The position numbers were made by a program, and so were the translations under genes. Of a stretch of DNA of 64,000 nt, positions 32,848 to 42,831 are shown in pieces (the first letter of the stretch is position 1; each line of letters begins with the position of its first letter). The notes under the pieces are model-generated. The model searched no databases and was not told where the DNA came from. It saw only the letters and a program-made list of their open reading frames with translations. This stretch comes from Mesorhizobium sp. M4B.F.Ca.ET.203.01.1.1 (GTDB lineage: Bacteria; Pseudomonadota; Alphaproteobacteria; Rhizobiales; Rhizobiaceae), in contig NZ_SRUO01000007.1 in NCBI RefSeq assembly GCF_004791025.1, positions 62,001 through 126,000 on the forward strand. Direction: 5' to 3'.

Positions 32848-34668
32848 ATGGGCCGCGTTCTCGTTTGGCTGATCGCCGCGACCTCGTTTCTGACCCTTGC
32901 TGCTGGACCGGCGCTGTCGGAGCCGAAGCATGCCATCGCCATGCAGGGCGAGCCGGCGCTGCCGGCGGACTATACGCATTTCGACTACGTCAATCCCGAT
33001 GCGCCGAAAGGCGGCAGCATCACCTATTGCGTCGTCGGCAGCTTCGACAATCTCAACCCGTTCATCCTGAAAAGCCTGCGCACCACGGCACGCGGCATGA
33101 TGGATACGATCTACGGCAATCTGGTCTTCGAGCCGCTGATGCAGCGCAACTATGACGAGCCCTTCAGCCTCTATGGCCTGCTCGCCGACAGCGCCGACAT
33201 GGATCCCGAGCGCAAGTCGATCGAGTTCCATCTCAATCCCAACGCAAAATGGTCGGACGGCCAGCCGGTGACGCCGGAGGACGTGCTGTTCACCTACGAC
33301 GTGTTCACCGACAAGGGCCGCCCGCCCTACAGCGACCGCATGGCCAAGATCGCCAAGCTGGAAAAGACCGGCGACCGCAGCGTGCGCTTCACCTTCAACG
33401 ACAAGGCCGACCGCGAGTTTCCGCTGATCGTCGCGCTGACGCCGATCATCCCGAAGCATGCCTTCGACAAGGACAGCTTCGACAAGACGACGCTGAAGCC
33501 TGTGACCGGCAGCGGCCCCTACACGGTGGCGCAGGTGGTGCCCGGCCAGCGCATCGTGTTCAAGCGCAATCCCGACTATTGGGCCAAGGATGTCCCTTCG
33601 AAGCGCGGCTTCGACAATTTCGACCAGATCACCATCGAGTACTTCCTAAATGCCAACGCCAAGACCGAGGCGTTCAAGAAAGGCATCTGCGCCATCGACG
33701 ACGAGACCGACCCGGTCAAGCGCGAACGCGATCTCGACTTTCCTGCCTTCCGCAAGGGCGACGTGGTCGCCGAGACCTTCGACACCGGCATTCCGCCCGT
33801 CGTGACCGGGTTCCTGTTCAACACCAGGCTGCCGAAGTTCTCCAACCCGGCCGTCCGGCGCGCGCTGGGCATGCTCTACGACTTCGAATGGGCGAACAAG
33901 AACCTGTTCGGCGGCAAGTACAGCCGGACCATGAGCTACTGGCAGAATTCCGAGCTTTCCGCGCTCGGCCATCCGGCCGACGACAGGGAAAAGGCGCTGC
34001 TGGCGCCCTACCCCGGCCGCGTGCCCGCCAATGTCATGGACGGCAGCTGGCGGCCGCCGGTCACCGACGGCTCGGGCCAGGACCGAAAGGTGCTGAGGGT
34101 GGCTTTCGAGCTGCTGAAGAGCGAGGGCTACACGGTCAAGGACGGTGTGATGCACGACCCGCAGGGAAATCCCTTCGGCTTCGAGATCCTGACCGCCTCG
34201 CAGGATGAGGAGCGGCTTGCCGCCATTTACCAGCGCACGCTGGAGAAGATCGGCATCGAGATGACCATCCGCAGCCTTGACGGCGACCAGATCCAGTCGC
34301 GCAAGCAGCGTTTCGATTTCGAGGTGCTGATCGGCTCCAGCGGCTTCAACAACTCATTGTCGCCGGGCATCGAGCAGATCGGCCGCTGGGGTTCTTCCGC
34401 CGCCAGGGCCGAAGGATCGTTCAACCTTGCCGGCGTCGCCGACCCGGCCGTGGACGCGGCGATCGATGCGATGCTGAGGGCGCGTTCCAAGGAAGACTAT
34501 GTCGCCGCCGTTCGTGTCCTCGACCGGCTGCTGATCTCCGGCAACTATATGGTGCCGATGCAATACAACGCGCAGCAATGGCTCGCTTACTGGAATTATC
34601 TGGAACATCCGCAAAAGACCCCCATATTCGGCTATCAGCTGCCAAGCTGGTGGCGCAAGCCGAACTGA
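32848..34668 (+). CDS. Extracellular solute-binding protein family 5 (YejA-like)
   Basis: This 606-residue periplasmic protein binds oligopeptides or related compounds. It has a signal peptide (MGRVLVWLIAATSFLTLAAG, cleaved near LSE). The mature part has HFDYVNPDAPKGGSITYC and FDNLNPFILKS of the YejA group, then NAKWSDGQPVTPEDVLFTYD, the general family 5 motif. YejA-type proteins take up peptide antibiotics such as microcin C in enterobacteria. Neither permease nor ATPase genes are present next to it, so it must use partners elsewhere. An AAGGAG site precedes the ATG. Confidence 0.9.
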   Translation: MGRVLVWLIAATSFLTLAAGPALSEPKHAIAMQGEPALPADYTHFDYVNPDAPKGGSITYCVVGSFDNLNPFILKSLRTTARGMMDTIYGNLVFEPLMQRNYDEPFSLYGLLADSADMDPERKSIEFHLNPNAKWSDGQPVTPEDVLFTYDVFTDKGRPPYSDRMAKIAKLEKTGDRSVRFTFNDKADREFPLIVALTPIIPKHAFDKDSFDKTTLKPVTGSGPYTVAQVVPGQRIVFKRNPDYWAKDVPSKRGFDNFDQITIEYFLNANAKTEAFKKGICAIDDETDPVKRERDLDFPAFRKGDVVAETFDTGIPPVVTGFLFNTRLPKFSNPAVRRALGMLYDFEWANKNLFGGKYSRTMSYWQNSELSALGHPADDREKALLAPYPGRVPANVMDGSWRPPVTDGSGQDRKVLRVAFELLKSEGYTVKDGVMHDPQGNPFGFEILTASQDEERLAAIYQRTLEKIGIEMTIRSLDGDQIQSRKQRFDFEVLIGSSGFNNSLSPGIEQIGRWGSSAARAEGSFNLAGVADPAVDAAIDAMLRARSKEDYVAAVRVLDRLLISGNYMVPMQYNAQQWLAYWNYLEHPQKTPIFGYQLPSWWRKPN

Positions 34669-34688
34669 ATTCCGGACAGGAGCAGAGG

Positions 34689-35372
34689 ATGAGCGGCGAG
34701 AATTCCGTCACGGTGGATGTCGTATCCGATGTCGTCTGCCCGTGGTGCTTTATCGGCCAGAAACGGCTCGACAGGGCGATTGCTGCCGCCGGCGACGTCG
34801 AGGTGCATGTCCGCTGGCGGCCGTTCCAGCTCGACCCCACCATCCCGCCCGAAGGCATGGATCGCCGCGCCTACATGATCGCCAAGTTCGGCAGCGAGGA
34901 GCGCATTCGCCAGATCCATGCCCGCATCGAGCCGCTGGGCGAGGCCGAAGGGATCCATTTCGCCTTCGACGCCATCAAGGTGGCAGCCAATACGCTCGAC
35001 GCGCACCGCGTCATCCGCTGGGCGGGCGCCGCCGGCGAGGAGGTGCAGAACCGGCTGGTGCGCCGGCTGTTCCAGCTCAATTTCGAGGAAGGCGCGAATC
35101 TCGGCGATCACGCCGTGCTGACGGCAGCCGCCCGCGAAGCCGGCATGGATGCGTCCGTGGTCGAGACGCTGCTGCCGACCGATGCCGATGTCGAGGCGGT
35201 GCGCACCGAAATCACGACCGCTTCGCGCATGGGCATCACCGGTGTCCCCTGCTTCCTGCTCGAAGGCAAATACGCGGTGATGGGCGCGCAGGAAGCCGAC
35301 ACGCTCGCCGACGCCATCCGCCAGGTGGCCGCGGCCAAGGGGCGGGGCGAACTGGAAACAGCGGCCGGCTGA
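34689..35372 (+). CDS. DsbA-family (FrnE-like) oxidoreductase
   Basis: This 227-residue thioredoxin-fold protein has the active site C17-P-W-C20 (SDVVCPWCFIGQKRL), a helical insertion and the cis-Pro loop MGITGVPCFLLEGKYAVMG. There is no signal peptide, so it is cytoplasmic, like FrnE-type disulphide isomerases. The ATG at 34689 was chosen; the frame is open into the upstream gene. It starts 21 bp after the YejA-like gene and may be co-transcribed with it. Confidence 0.9.
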   Translation: MSGENSVTVDVVSDVVCPWCFIGQKRLDRAIAAAGDVEVHVRWRPFQLDPTIPPEGMDRRAYMIAKFGSEERIRQIHARIEPLGEAEGIHFAFDAIKVAANTLDAHRVIRWAGAAGEEVQNRLVRRLFQLNFEEGANLGDHAVLTAAAREAGMDASVVETLLPTDADVEAVRTEITTASRMGITGVPCFLLEGKYAVMGAQEADTLADAIRQVAAAKGRGELETAAG

Positions 35373-35383
35373 GCAACACCGGC

Positions 35384-35818
35384 TTACTTCACCGTAACCT
35401 TGGCCTTGCTGACGAAGAAGCCGTGGCCGTTGCTGCCCGTACAGCTCAGCCCCTTCTTCGACGACTGGCAGGAAAACGATCCTTTGCTCCAGCTGTTGCC
35501 GTAGGCGAGCTTTGCGACGTCGCCGCAGCAGCCTTGCTCGCCAGGGTTCTTGATCTGGGTAGCGGGACCCTTCGGCCCCAGGATGACGGTGATGTAGCTC
35601 GGCTCGACGCGCGAGCAGCTCAGCTCGGGGCCGCCGTCCTGCGGTTGATAGGTGCTGGTCCCGCCCTTCGGCGTGTAGATGCAGCCGATATTGCCTGACG
35701 GCGTGTTGAACTCGACCTGCCCTTCGGCATTCGCCGGGATGGTCTGGCTGCCGGCATGTGCCGGCGCCAGCCAGGCGAGTGTCGAGAGCATCGCGGCCGA
35801 CAATGTCCGTGCAAACAT
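35384..35818 (-). CDS. DUF6636-like exported protein
   Basis: This 144-residue secreted protein has a signal peptide (MFARTLSAAMLSTLAWLAPA). Its mature domain has VEFNTPSGNIGCIYTPKGG, CSRVEPSYI, KLAYGNSWSKGSFSCQSS and GLSCTGSNGHGFFVSKA, a pattern with six conserved Cys. GGAGGAG lies seven bases before the ATG at 35818, which fixes the start. The family is uncharacterised. It converges on the DsbA-like gene, separated by 11 bp. Confidence 0.8.
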   Translation of the reverse strand: MFARTLSAAMLSTLAWLAPAHAGSQTIPANAEGQVEFNTPSGNIGCIYTPKGGTSTYQPQDGGPELSCSRVEPSYITVILGPKGPATQIKNPGEQGCCGDVAKLAYGNSWSKGSFSCQSSKKGLSCTGSNGHGFFVSKAKVTVK

Positions 35819-36408
35819 CAGAAAACTCCTCCGCTCCAGGGCCGGTGCAAAATTCGAAACCGAACGGCCGGCACGTCGAACACAGTCGGCGTTCGCCTGA
35901 AAGAGCAATGGCGGATCGATGTATCGGGACGATGCCGGGCGCCTTCGCTTCGCTTCCCGGCATGTTTCGACCTGCCCGGGAACATCACGAAGACCGGCTC
36001 CGAAAGACGCGAGCAGGTAACTTTTCGACCGCTCCGGTTCGCCCTCGGACGGAAATTCAGCTGATCTGGAGAGCAGATCGGTTCACGAAACCGTGTTTTT
36101 GGTTTCCCTTAGGGAAGGTCCTCCACTCGACATGAGTGAGCCGCAACTTATTGAAAGAAAGGGAAATATCCCGTTTGAGCACGACCGTATCGCGGTGCGA
36201 TCTGTTGCGCAGGGGCAACGGCTCGTGTGGCGGTTCACATTCGCCGACACAAAATTAATGGAAAATGATCAATTGGTGTTACTATCCGTAACAAAATTAA
36301 AAAGGTTTGGGCGGGATCGTGATTCGGGTTGGCAGACCGAGACGTTCAATATCGGAGAAAAGTGCTAGCGACGCCAGAAGGCAGCCGCCCCTGACCCCGG
36401 TGTCGTCG
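35819..36408. other. AT-richer gap upstream of the BclA-like gene
   Basis: This 590-bp region becomes markedly AT-rich at 36240-36305. A 78-codon frame from 36132 (MSEPQLIERKGNIPFEHDRI) has no recognised family and runs into the next gene. The region may carry regulatory sites for the transporter. Nothing more specific is seen. Confidence 0.35.
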
Positions 36409-38295
36409 ATGCGAACCTTCTGGGGACTGATGCGAGCCTACTGGTTCTCGGATCGCTGGAAGGAAGCCTGGACCCTCACCCTCGTCATCGCGCTGCTCAC
36501 GGCGTTGTCCAGCAAGTCCGGCGTGTGGTTCGCCGAAGCATCCGGCGAACTGGTCAATTCGATTGCTTTCTTCCACGATGCCGCAAATACCACCCCGCTG
36601 AAGACGCTGCTCACCAACGCCGGCATCCTCATTCTTATCGTCGTGCTCAAGGATGCAGGCTTCACCGGCATACGCAGCCTTGTTTCGGCAACGTTGCACC
36701 GCAAATGGCGCGGCTGGCTGGACGGCCGCTTCAACGAGGCGCTCCTCGATACCAATCACACGCATTTCCACGCCCAGCACGGTTCGTCCGACTCGCTGGC
36801 GCCCGACAACATCGACCAGCGGGTCCAGGAATCGATCAAGGACATGACCGGCGGAGCCATCGGCCTCGCCATGGGCGTGCTCGCCGTTGCCACCTCGCTT
36901 TACTTTGTCGGCCAGAAGCTGCTCGAGACCTCGGTCGAAGTGCGGGGACTGGAATTCCTCGGCAGCTACGGCAGCGCGGTCCTGGCTTTCCTGGCCGTCG
37001 CCATCTATGTGCCGTTGAATACCTGGATCGCGGTCAAGCTGGGCCGGCTGCTGGAACGTCTCAATGTGAGGATGCAGCAGTCGGAAGGCAGCTATCGCGG
37101 CGAGCTGACCACCTTCCTGCGCCGCAGTTTCCATGTCGCAGCGTCGCAGGGGGAGAATGTGCAGAAGACCATGCACAACCGGCTCTATGCCGATATCGAC
37201 CGCAACTGGGCGCGGCTGAACATCGTCAACACCGGCTACAACTCGTTCGAGCTGATCTACAATTTCATCGGCGCCCGCATCGTCGCCTATGGCCCGGGCC
37301 TGGTGCCCTTCATCCACAATGGCTTCGATCTCAAGGGCTACATAACCGGCTCCGAGATGGTCAATGCGCTCATCGGCCAGTGCTCATGGTTCATCCATGT
37401 CATGCCGGCCATCGCGACGCTGCGGGCCAACAGCCAGCGCGTGACGGAACTGGCCAACGCCATCGAGAACGTGCAGCAGCCGCAGGAATTCTACCGGCAG
37501 ACCGGCCGCTCCGACTTCAGCTATGCCGGCCAGAATCCCGTCTTCGGCCTGACCATCCAGAAGCTCGAGCTGGCGCATCAGGGCGAGGATGCGACGCCCT
37601 TCCTGAGCGCCGCGAACCTTCGCTTCCGGCGCGGCGAGTGGACCTTCCTCAAGGGCGAATCCGGCTGCGGCAAAACCTCGCTGATCAAGGCGATCAACGG
37701 TCTGTGGCCTTATGGCCGTGGCACCATCGTCTTCCCGGAAGGGGTCAAGAACTTCTACGCCGCCCAGGAGGTCAAGCTGCAGCAGGTGTCGCTCAAGCAG
37801 CTGGTCTGCCTGCCCGGCTCCGAACGCGACCACACCGATGCGCAGGTCGCATCGGCGCTGCACAAGGCAGGCCTTGGCGATTTCATCGAACACCTGGCCG
37901 ACGAAAGCCGTGACGGGAAGAACTGGGACCAGGTGCTTTCGGGCGGCCAGAAGCAGAAGCTGGTGGTTGCCCGCATAGTGCTGCAGCAGCCGGGCCTTTT
38001 GTTCCTCGACGAGGCGACCGGCGCACTCGATCCAGAAGGCAAGGTCGCCTTCCACCAGGCGATCAAGGACAATTGTCCCGATGTCACGGTGATCAGCGTC
38101 ATGCATGAGGCCGTGCCGCCGCGCTCGCTCACGGGCGCCGACTTCTACCACAGCGTGGTGGCGATCAGTGACGGCATCGCCACCAAGAAGCCGCTCGCGC
38201 CGAGCCTGCCGCGCGAACTCACCACCATCCTCGCGCAGCCCAGGCCGCCCGAGGACAAATGGCTGCGCTTCTCGCGCCGGCTGAAGCAGAAATAG
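36409..38295 (+). CDS. SbmA/BacA-like ABC transporter (BclA type)
   Basis: This is a 628-residue fused permease–ATPase. The N-terminal half is the SbmA/BacA membrane fold (FWGLMRAYWFSDRWKEAWTL, with helices to about residue 330, and the DNIDQRVQESIKDM block). The C-terminal half is an ABC domain with Walker A GESGCGKTSLI, signature LSGGQKQKLVVA and Walker B LLFLDEATGALD. Rhizobial BclA and BacA import defence peptides and are needed for bacteroid development in some legumes. The start is uncertain: the frame is open to 36307. The ATG at 36409 was chosen because it opens directly before the first family block. Confidence 0.85.
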   Translation: MRTFWGLMRAYWFSDRWKEAWTLTLVIALLTALSSKSGVWFAEASGELVNSIAFFHDAANTTPLKTLLTNAGILILIVVLKDAGFTGIRSLVSATLHRKWRGWLDGRFNEALLDTNHTHFHAQHGSSDSLAPDNIDQRVQESIKDMTGGAIGLAMGVLAVATSLYFVGQKLLETSVEVRGLEFLGSYGSAVLAFLAVAIYVPLNTWIAVKLGRLLERLNVRMQQSEGSYRGELTTFLRRSFHVAASQGENVQKTMHNRLYADIDRNWARLNIVNTGYNSFELIYNFIGARIVAYGPGLVPFIHNGFDLKGYITGSEMVNALIGQCSWFIHVMPAIATLRANSQRVTELANAIENVQQPQEFYRQTGRSDFSYAGQNPVFGLTIQKLELAHQGEDATPFLSAANLRFRRGEWTFLKGESGCGKTSLIKAINGLWPYGRGTIVFPEGVKNFYAAQEVKLQQVSLKQLVCLPGSERDHTDAQVASALHKAGLGDFIEHLADESRDGKNWDQVLSGGQKQKLVVARIVLQQPGLLFLDEATGALDPEGKVAFHQAIKDNCPDVTVISVMHEAVPPRSLTGADFYHSVVAISDGIATKKPLAPSLPRELTTILAQPRPPEDKWLRFSRRLKQK

Positions 38296-38583
38296 CCTCG
38301 CTCCCCTCTCTTCGATCGGCCTCTGGCATCAGGCTGTTCCTTGGGCCGTTGAACGGCGATCACAGTGTCGCGATCTTGCCATTGGCCGCGGTTTTCCCGC
38401 GCCCTTGCGATTGACTCGGGCCGAGGCGCTCCTATGTTGCGCCGGCTCGCAGAATTCAAACCCGAACCCGCGAGCAGAAAGGTCAACCCGCCATGCCTGG
38501 CGACAGTCACAGTCGAACGCAATCGCCGTCCGCCTTGACGTGACCTGACGGCTCACGTCCTGCCGGACGGCAAGGAGTGAGCC
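38296..38583. other. Intergenic region upstream of the mgtE pieces
   Basis: No gene is seen in 288 bp. The region ends with AAGGAGTGAGCC before the ATG, a good ribosome binding site. No Mg-sensing riboswitch core was recognised. Confidence 0.35.
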
Positions 38584-39390
38584 ATGAACGAATTCGTACC
38601 CGTCTTGGACGACGAAGCCATCGCCGTCGCCCGTGTCCTTGCCAACGACCACGTCGCCGACGTCGTCGAGGCGCTGAACCACGAACCACGCGAAACAGCC
38701 ATCGAGCTGCTTTGCGCCGTGCCTTTCGAGCGCCTGGTCGAGATCTTCGACCAACCGCAACTCGAAAGCGCCCCGGAGCTCGTCGAAGCCCTGCCGCGCG
38801 CCAAGGCCAGCAAGCTCTTGACCGCCATGTCCGTCGACCGCGCGGCCGACATTTTGCGCGAGCTCGATGAGCCGGCCCGTTCCGAACTGCTCGGCGCGCT
38901 CGCGCCGCCGCTGCGCGCGACGCTGCTATCCATTCTGGGTTATCCGGAGGGCAGCGCCGCGTCGATCATGACGACGGAATTCGTCAGCGTGCCTTCGGAC
39001 TGGACCGTCGGCCGCACCCTCGACTACATCCGCAAGGTCGAACGCACCCGCGAGACCGTCTACGCGATCTACATCGTCGATCCGGAGACGCACCTTCTGG
39101 TGCGCTCGACCGGACTGCGCCGTCTGATTACCGGCGAGCCCGACGATCCTATCCTGTCGGTGGCGCCGGATCGTGCGCCGGTGACCGTCACCCCCCTGAC
39201 CGACCGAGAGACGCTGGCGCAGACGATCTCCAAATACGACCTGCTCGCCGTGCCGGTGGTCGATCATGGCAAGATCCTCGGCATCGTCACCATCGACGAC
39301 ATCATCGACACGATGGTCGAGGAGACGACCGAGGACGTGCATCGTTTCGGCGGCATGGAGGCGCTCGACGAGCCCTATATGAAGACATGA
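38584..39390 (+). CDS. MgtE cytoplasmic part (N domain plus CBS pair)
   Basis: This 268-residue protein matches the soluble half of the magnesium channel MgtE. An all-helical N domain (residues 1-120, [18 protein letters not shown]) is followed by two CBS domains (about 128-250, [20 protein letters not shown], then [20 protein letters not shown]). Together these form the Mg2+ sensor. It stops after DEPYMKT, at the place where the plug helix should lead into the channel. The stop overlaps the start of the membrane half (ATGA). Confidence 0.88.
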   Translation: MNEFVPVLDDEAIAVARVLANDHVADVVEALNHEPRETAIELLCAVPFERLVEIFDQPQLESAPELVEALPRAKASKLLTAMSVDRAADILRELDEPARSELLGALAPPLRATLLSILGYPEGSAASIMTTEFVSVPSDWTVGRTLDYIRKVERTRETVYAIYIVDPETHLLVRSTGLRRLITGEPDDPILSVAPDRAPVTVTPLTDRETLAQTISKYDLLAVPVVDHGKILGIVTIDDIIDTMVEETTEDVHRFGGMEALDEPYMKT

Positions 39391-39935
39391 TCCAGAAACG
39401 CGGCGGCTGGCTCTGCGCGCTGTTCATCAGCGAGATGCTGACCGCCAATGCCATGCAAAGCTATGAGGGCGAGTTGGAGAAGGCGATCGTGCTCACCCTC
39501 TTCATTCCGCTGATCATGAGTTCCGGGGGCAACTCCGGCTCGCAGGCGACGTCGCTGGTCATCCGGGCGCTGGCGCTGCGCGAGATCAGCCTTGGCGACT
39601 GGTGGCGGGTGGCGCTGCGCGAACTGCCGACCGGCCTGGTGCTCGGGGCGATCCTCGGCGTCGTCGGCATCTGCCGTATCACGCTGTGGCAGTATTTCGG
39701 CTTCTACGACTACGGCCCACACTGGGAACGGATTGCGGCCACGGTAGGCGCCGCGTTGGTCGGCATCGTCACCTTCGGCTCGCTCTCCGGCTCGATGCTG
39801 CCGTTCGCGCTGAAGCGCATCGGCTTCGATCCGGCCAGCGCCTCGGCGCCGTTCGTCGCCACGCTGGTCGACGTCACCGGCCTGGTGATCTACTTCTCGG
39901 TGGCGCTGGTGATCCTGCGCGGCACGCTGCTGTAG
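39387..39935 (+). CDS. MgtE transmembrane channel part
   Basis: This 182-residue protein corresponds to the five-helix MgtE pore. It starts [20 protein letters not shown], the end of the plug helix and helix 1. [20 protein letters not shown] is the conserved pore segment and [20 protein letters not shown] carries the Asp of the ion path. It has no sensor domain of its own. With the preceding ORF it totals 450 residues, close to a full MgtE, and about four codons seem missing at the junction. It is either coupled translation of two chains or a disrupted gene. Confidence 0.85.
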   Translation: MIQKRGGWLCALFISEMLTANAMQSYEGELEKAIVLTLFIPLIMSSGGNSGSQATSLVIRALALREISLGDWWRVALRELPTGLVLGAILGVVGICRITLWQYFGFYDYGPHWERIAATVGAALVGIVTFGSLSGSMLPFALKRIGFDPASASAPFVATLVDVTGLVIYFSVALVILRGTLL

Positions 39936-39994
39936 ACCGCTAGCAAGGCCGTCGCCCACAGAATTGGTGGCGGCCTTGCGATATGCGCACGATC

Positions 39995-41383
39995 TCAGAC
40001 GCGCTCGCCGTCCTTCACGCGGTAGGTCGGCTTGTACATGGTGACCAGCTCTTCCGCCGCCGTCGGGTGCACGGCCATGGTGCGGTCGAAATCTTCCTTG
40101 GTCAGTCCTGCTTTCAGTGGGATCCCCAGAAGCTGCGCCATCTCGCCGGCATCCGGCCCGAGGATATGGGCGCCGAGCACCTTCCGAGACGCGCCGTCTA
40201 CCACCAGCTTCATCAGCATCTTCTCGTCGCGGCCGGAGAGCGTATGCCGCATCGGCCGAAAGCTGGCGCGGTAGATCTCGATGTCGGCAAAGCGTTTGAC
40301 CGCCTCGTCCTCCGACAGGCCGACAGTGCCGATCTCCGGCTGCGAGAACACCGCCGTCGGGATTGTGTCATGGTCGGGCGCGGTCGGGTTGCCTTTGAAG
40401 GCGGTCTCGATGAAGCACATCGCCTCGTGAATCGCCACCGGCGTCAACTGCACGCGGTTGGTGACGTCGCCGATCGCCCAGATGTTGTCGATATTGGTGC
40501 GCGAATATTTGTCGACATTGATGGCGCCGGTCTTGCTGAGCTCGATGCCAACTCCCTCCAGGCCCATGTTCTCGGTGTTTGGGATGCGGCCGATGGCGAG
40601 CATCACCTGGTCGACGGTCAGCACCTTGCCGCCGGTGACGAGCGCGTCCAGGCGCCCATCCGGCCGCTTGCGCACCCATTCCGACACCGCATGGCACAGG
40701 ATCCTGATGCCCTTCTTCTCCATCGTCTCGTGCAGCGTGCGCCTGAGGTCCATGTCGAAGCGGGAAAGGATCTCCTTGCCGCGATAGACCAGCGTGGTCT
40801 CGACGCCGAGCCCGTGGAAGATGTTGGCGAATTCGACGGCGATATAGCCGCCGCCCTCGACCATGATCGCCTTCGGCAATTGCTTGAGGTCGAAGGCTTC
40901 GTTGGAGAAGATGCAGTGCTCGTGGCCGACGAGGGCCGGATGTGGTGCCGGGCGCCCGCCGGTGGCGATCAGTATCTGGTCGGCGGTGACGGTGCGGTCG
41001 TCGCCGAGCAGATGCACCACATGTGGGTCGACCAGCATGGCGCGCGAATGGAACGTCTCGCCGCCGGCACCTTTCACATTCTTCTCGTAGATCGCTTCCA
41101 GCCGGGCGATCTCACGGTCCTTGTTGGCGACCAGCATCGGCCAGTCGAAGCTGGCCTCGGGCACCGTCCAGCCGTAACCGGCGGCATCTGCGAAATGCTC
41201 CGGAAACTGCGAGGCGTAGACGTAAAGCTTCTTCGGCACGCAGCCGCGGATGACGCAGGTGCCGCCATAGCGGTATTCCTCGGCGATGCCGACGCGCTTG
41301 CCGAGTGCGGCCGCGACACGGGCCGCCCGCACCCCGCCGGAGCCGCCGCCGATGACGAAAAGATCGTAGTCGTAAGCGGTCAT
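39995..41383 (-). CDS. gor: Glutathione-disulfide reductase
   Basis: This 462-residue FAD-dependent enzyme regenerates glutathione with NADPH. It has the FAD motif DLFVIGGGSGGVRAARVAAA and the redox pair C43/C48 in GGTCVIRGCVPKK. The second nucleotide motif is MVEGGGYIAVEFANIF, and the dimer-interface HPTAAEE (His-Glu pair) lies near the C-terminus. AGGAG eight bases upstream supports the ATG at 41383; a GTG at 41386 is adjacent. A terminator of the upstream operon precedes it. Confidence 0.95.
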   Translation of the reverse strand: MTAYDYDLFVIGGGSGGVRAARVAAALGKRVGIAEEYRYGGTCVIRGCVPKKLYVYASQFPEHFADAAGYGWTVPEASFDWPMLVANKDREIARLEAIYEKNVKGAGGETFHSRAMLVDPHVVHLLGDDRTVTADQILIATGGRPAPHPALVGHEHCIFSNEAFDLKQLPKAIMVEGGGYIAVEFANIFHGLGVETTLVYRGKEILSRFDMDLRRTLHETMEKKGIRILCHAVSEWVRKRPDGRLDALVTGGKVLTVDQVMLAIGRIPNTENMGLEGVGIELSKTGAINVDKYSRTNIDNIWAIGDVTNRVQLTPVAIHEAMCFIETAFKGNPTAPDHDTIPTAVFSQPEIGTVGLSEDEAVKRFADIEIYRASFRPMRHTLSGRDEKMLMKLVVDGASRKVLGAHILGPDAGEMAQLLGIPLKAGLTKEDFDRTMAVHPTAAEELVTMYKPTYRVKDGERV

Positions 41384-41439
41384 CACGGAACTCCTGCAGA
41401 GAAAGGCCGAGGCACAGGTAGGCTGCCGGGCGGCAAAAG

Positions 41440-41465
41440 AAAAGCCCGGACAAAGCCGGGCTTTC
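41440..41465 (-). terminator. Rho-independent terminator of rpiA–DUF2059
   Basis: A 10-bp perfect stem GAAAGCCCGG/CCGGGCTTTC with a 6-nt loop is followed on the minus strand by TTCTTTTG. It lies 37 bp after the DUF2059 stop and separates the operon from gor. Confidence 0.85.
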
Positions 41466-41501
41466 TGGTCCAGCGGCCGTCATGCCGCCTGTAAAGGCAA
41501 A

Positions 41502-42113
41502 TCAGTTCTGCGTGTTGTCGGCAGGCGCCTCGCCATCGGCCGGAGCGTCGCCATCGGCGGGGGCGGCAGGAGCGCTCGCATCGGCGGGCGCAGGCGCCGC
41601 CGGAGCGGCGGCCTTCGACGCGGCGGCAAGCGTTTCGCCGACCTGCTGGGCGAGATCGCGGGCCACGCCGTTCTGCCAGATGTCGGCTGCCTTGACGAGA
41701 TCGCGCGTCACCGCAGGGCCGCTGTCGAGCAGCTTCTTGCCCGAATCGGAGCCGTAGAAGGTGGCGATGTCGTTGAGTTCCTTTTCGGAGAACACCTTGG
41801 CATAGGCAAGGGCGGCCTCCTTTTCGAGATCGGCGCGCCGCGCCGCCAGCGCCATCGCCTTTTCGGTAACGGTCTTGCCGATCAGTTCCTGCATGTCGGG
41901 GTTCTTCTGGATCAGCTGGTTCTCGAGCGCCGCCGCCGCCTGCGGCAGGATGTTGTCGAACGGGTCGGTGGCGTGGATCGCGGCAACCGCGGCCCGCGCG
42001 GCCTTGAGATGCGATTCGGAGACGTCCTGCGAAAACGCCGGCGAGGACAGCGCAAGGACAGCCGAAGCCGCCAGAGCGGCCGAGAAGCGGCGAACCCGGT
42101 TATGCAACATCAT
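41502..42113 (-). CDS. DUF2059 exported protein
   Basis: This 203-residue protein has a signal peptide ([20 protein letters not shown], cleaved near FSQ). It has a helical DUF2059 body with [20 protein letters not shown] followed by SGKKLLD. The last 40 residues are Ala/Pro/Asp-rich and disordered. It starts inside the 3' end of rpiA with a 14-bp overlap, so the two are coupled. The family occurs next to rpiA and gor in many Rhizobiales, with no known function. Confidence 0.88.
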   Translation of the reverse strand: MMLHNRVRRFSAALAASAVLALSSPAFSQDVSESHLKAARAAVAAIHATDPFDNILPQAAAALENQLIQKNPDMQELIGKTVTEKAMALAARRADLEKEAALAYAKVFSEKELNDIATFYGSDSGKKLLDSGPAVTRDLVKAADIWQNGVARDLAQQVGETLAAASKAAAPAAPAPADASAPAAPADGDAPADGEAPADNTQN

Positions 42114-42831
42114 GGTCGATAGAACTCCCTGGTTTTCGGGCGGCATGGACGGTTTGGATGCCTTCGCCGCCGGCGATGATGGCCGCTGAAGCCAGCCCGA
42201 TGAAAAGACCGTGCTCGACAACGCCTGGAATGGCATGGAGAGCATTCGAAAGCGCTCTTGTATCCGGAATGCGGCCAAAAGATGCATCGAGGATAAAATG
42301 GCCGCCGTCTGTAACAAAAGGCTGGCTCCCCGTCATCCTCAATGTAATCGGACCGGCAAGGCCGAGGCTCGCGGCCGCCGCGGTCACCGCGATCTCGGTC
42401 GCGCGCAGGCCGAACTTGTTGACTTCGATCGGCAGCGGAAAGCGGCCAAGCGTCTCCACCATCTTGGACTGGTCGGCAATCACGATCATGCGCGCGGAGG
42501 CAGCCGCGACGATCTTCTCGCGCAGCAGCGCGCCGCCGCCCCCCTTGATCAGGGTGAGCTCCGGGTCGACTTCGTCTGCGCCGTCGACGGTAAGGTCGAG
42601 CTCCGGGGTCTCCTCGAGCGTCGAGAGCGGCACGCCGAGTTCGCTGCAGAGTGCTGCGGTGCGCTCCGAGGTCGGCACGCCGATGATCCGGAGCCCGGTG
42701 GCGACCTTCTCGGCGAGCAGCCGCACGAACTCCTCGGCCGTCGACCCCGTGCCGATGCCGAGCCGCATGCCGTCGCTGACATGGCCAAGGGCGGACCGCG
42801 CGGCTTCGACCTTCAGTTGCCTGGCATCCAT
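42100..42831 (-). CDS. rpiA: Ribose-5-phosphate isomerase A
   Basis: This 243-residue enzyme interconverts ribose-5-phosphate and ribulose-5-phosphate in the pentose phosphate pathway. Motifs are [20 protein letters not shown] (phosphate binding), [20 protein letters not shown] (with the catalytic Asp and Lys) and [16 protein letters not shown]. It ends with [20 protein letters not shown]. The ATG at 42831 ([15 protein letters not shown]) matches the family start; the frame extends further upstream. It is divergent from gph. Confidence 0.95.
   Translation of the reverse strand: MDARQLKVEAARSALGHVSDGMRLGIGTGSTAEEFVRLLAEKVATGLRIIGVPTSERTAALCSELGVPLSTLEETPELDLTVDGADEVDPELTLIKGGGGALLREKIVAAASARMIVIADQSKMVETLGRFPLPIEVNKFGLRATEIAVTAAAASLGLAGPITLRMTGSQPFVTDGGHFILDASFGRIPDTRALSNALHAIPGVVEHGLFIGLASAAIIAGGEGIQTVHAARKPGSSIDHDVA

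Noticed and set aside
36132..36368. A 78-codon frame before the BclA-like gene
   Set aside because: No family match, AT-rich composition and overlap with the possible N-terminal extension of the next gene.
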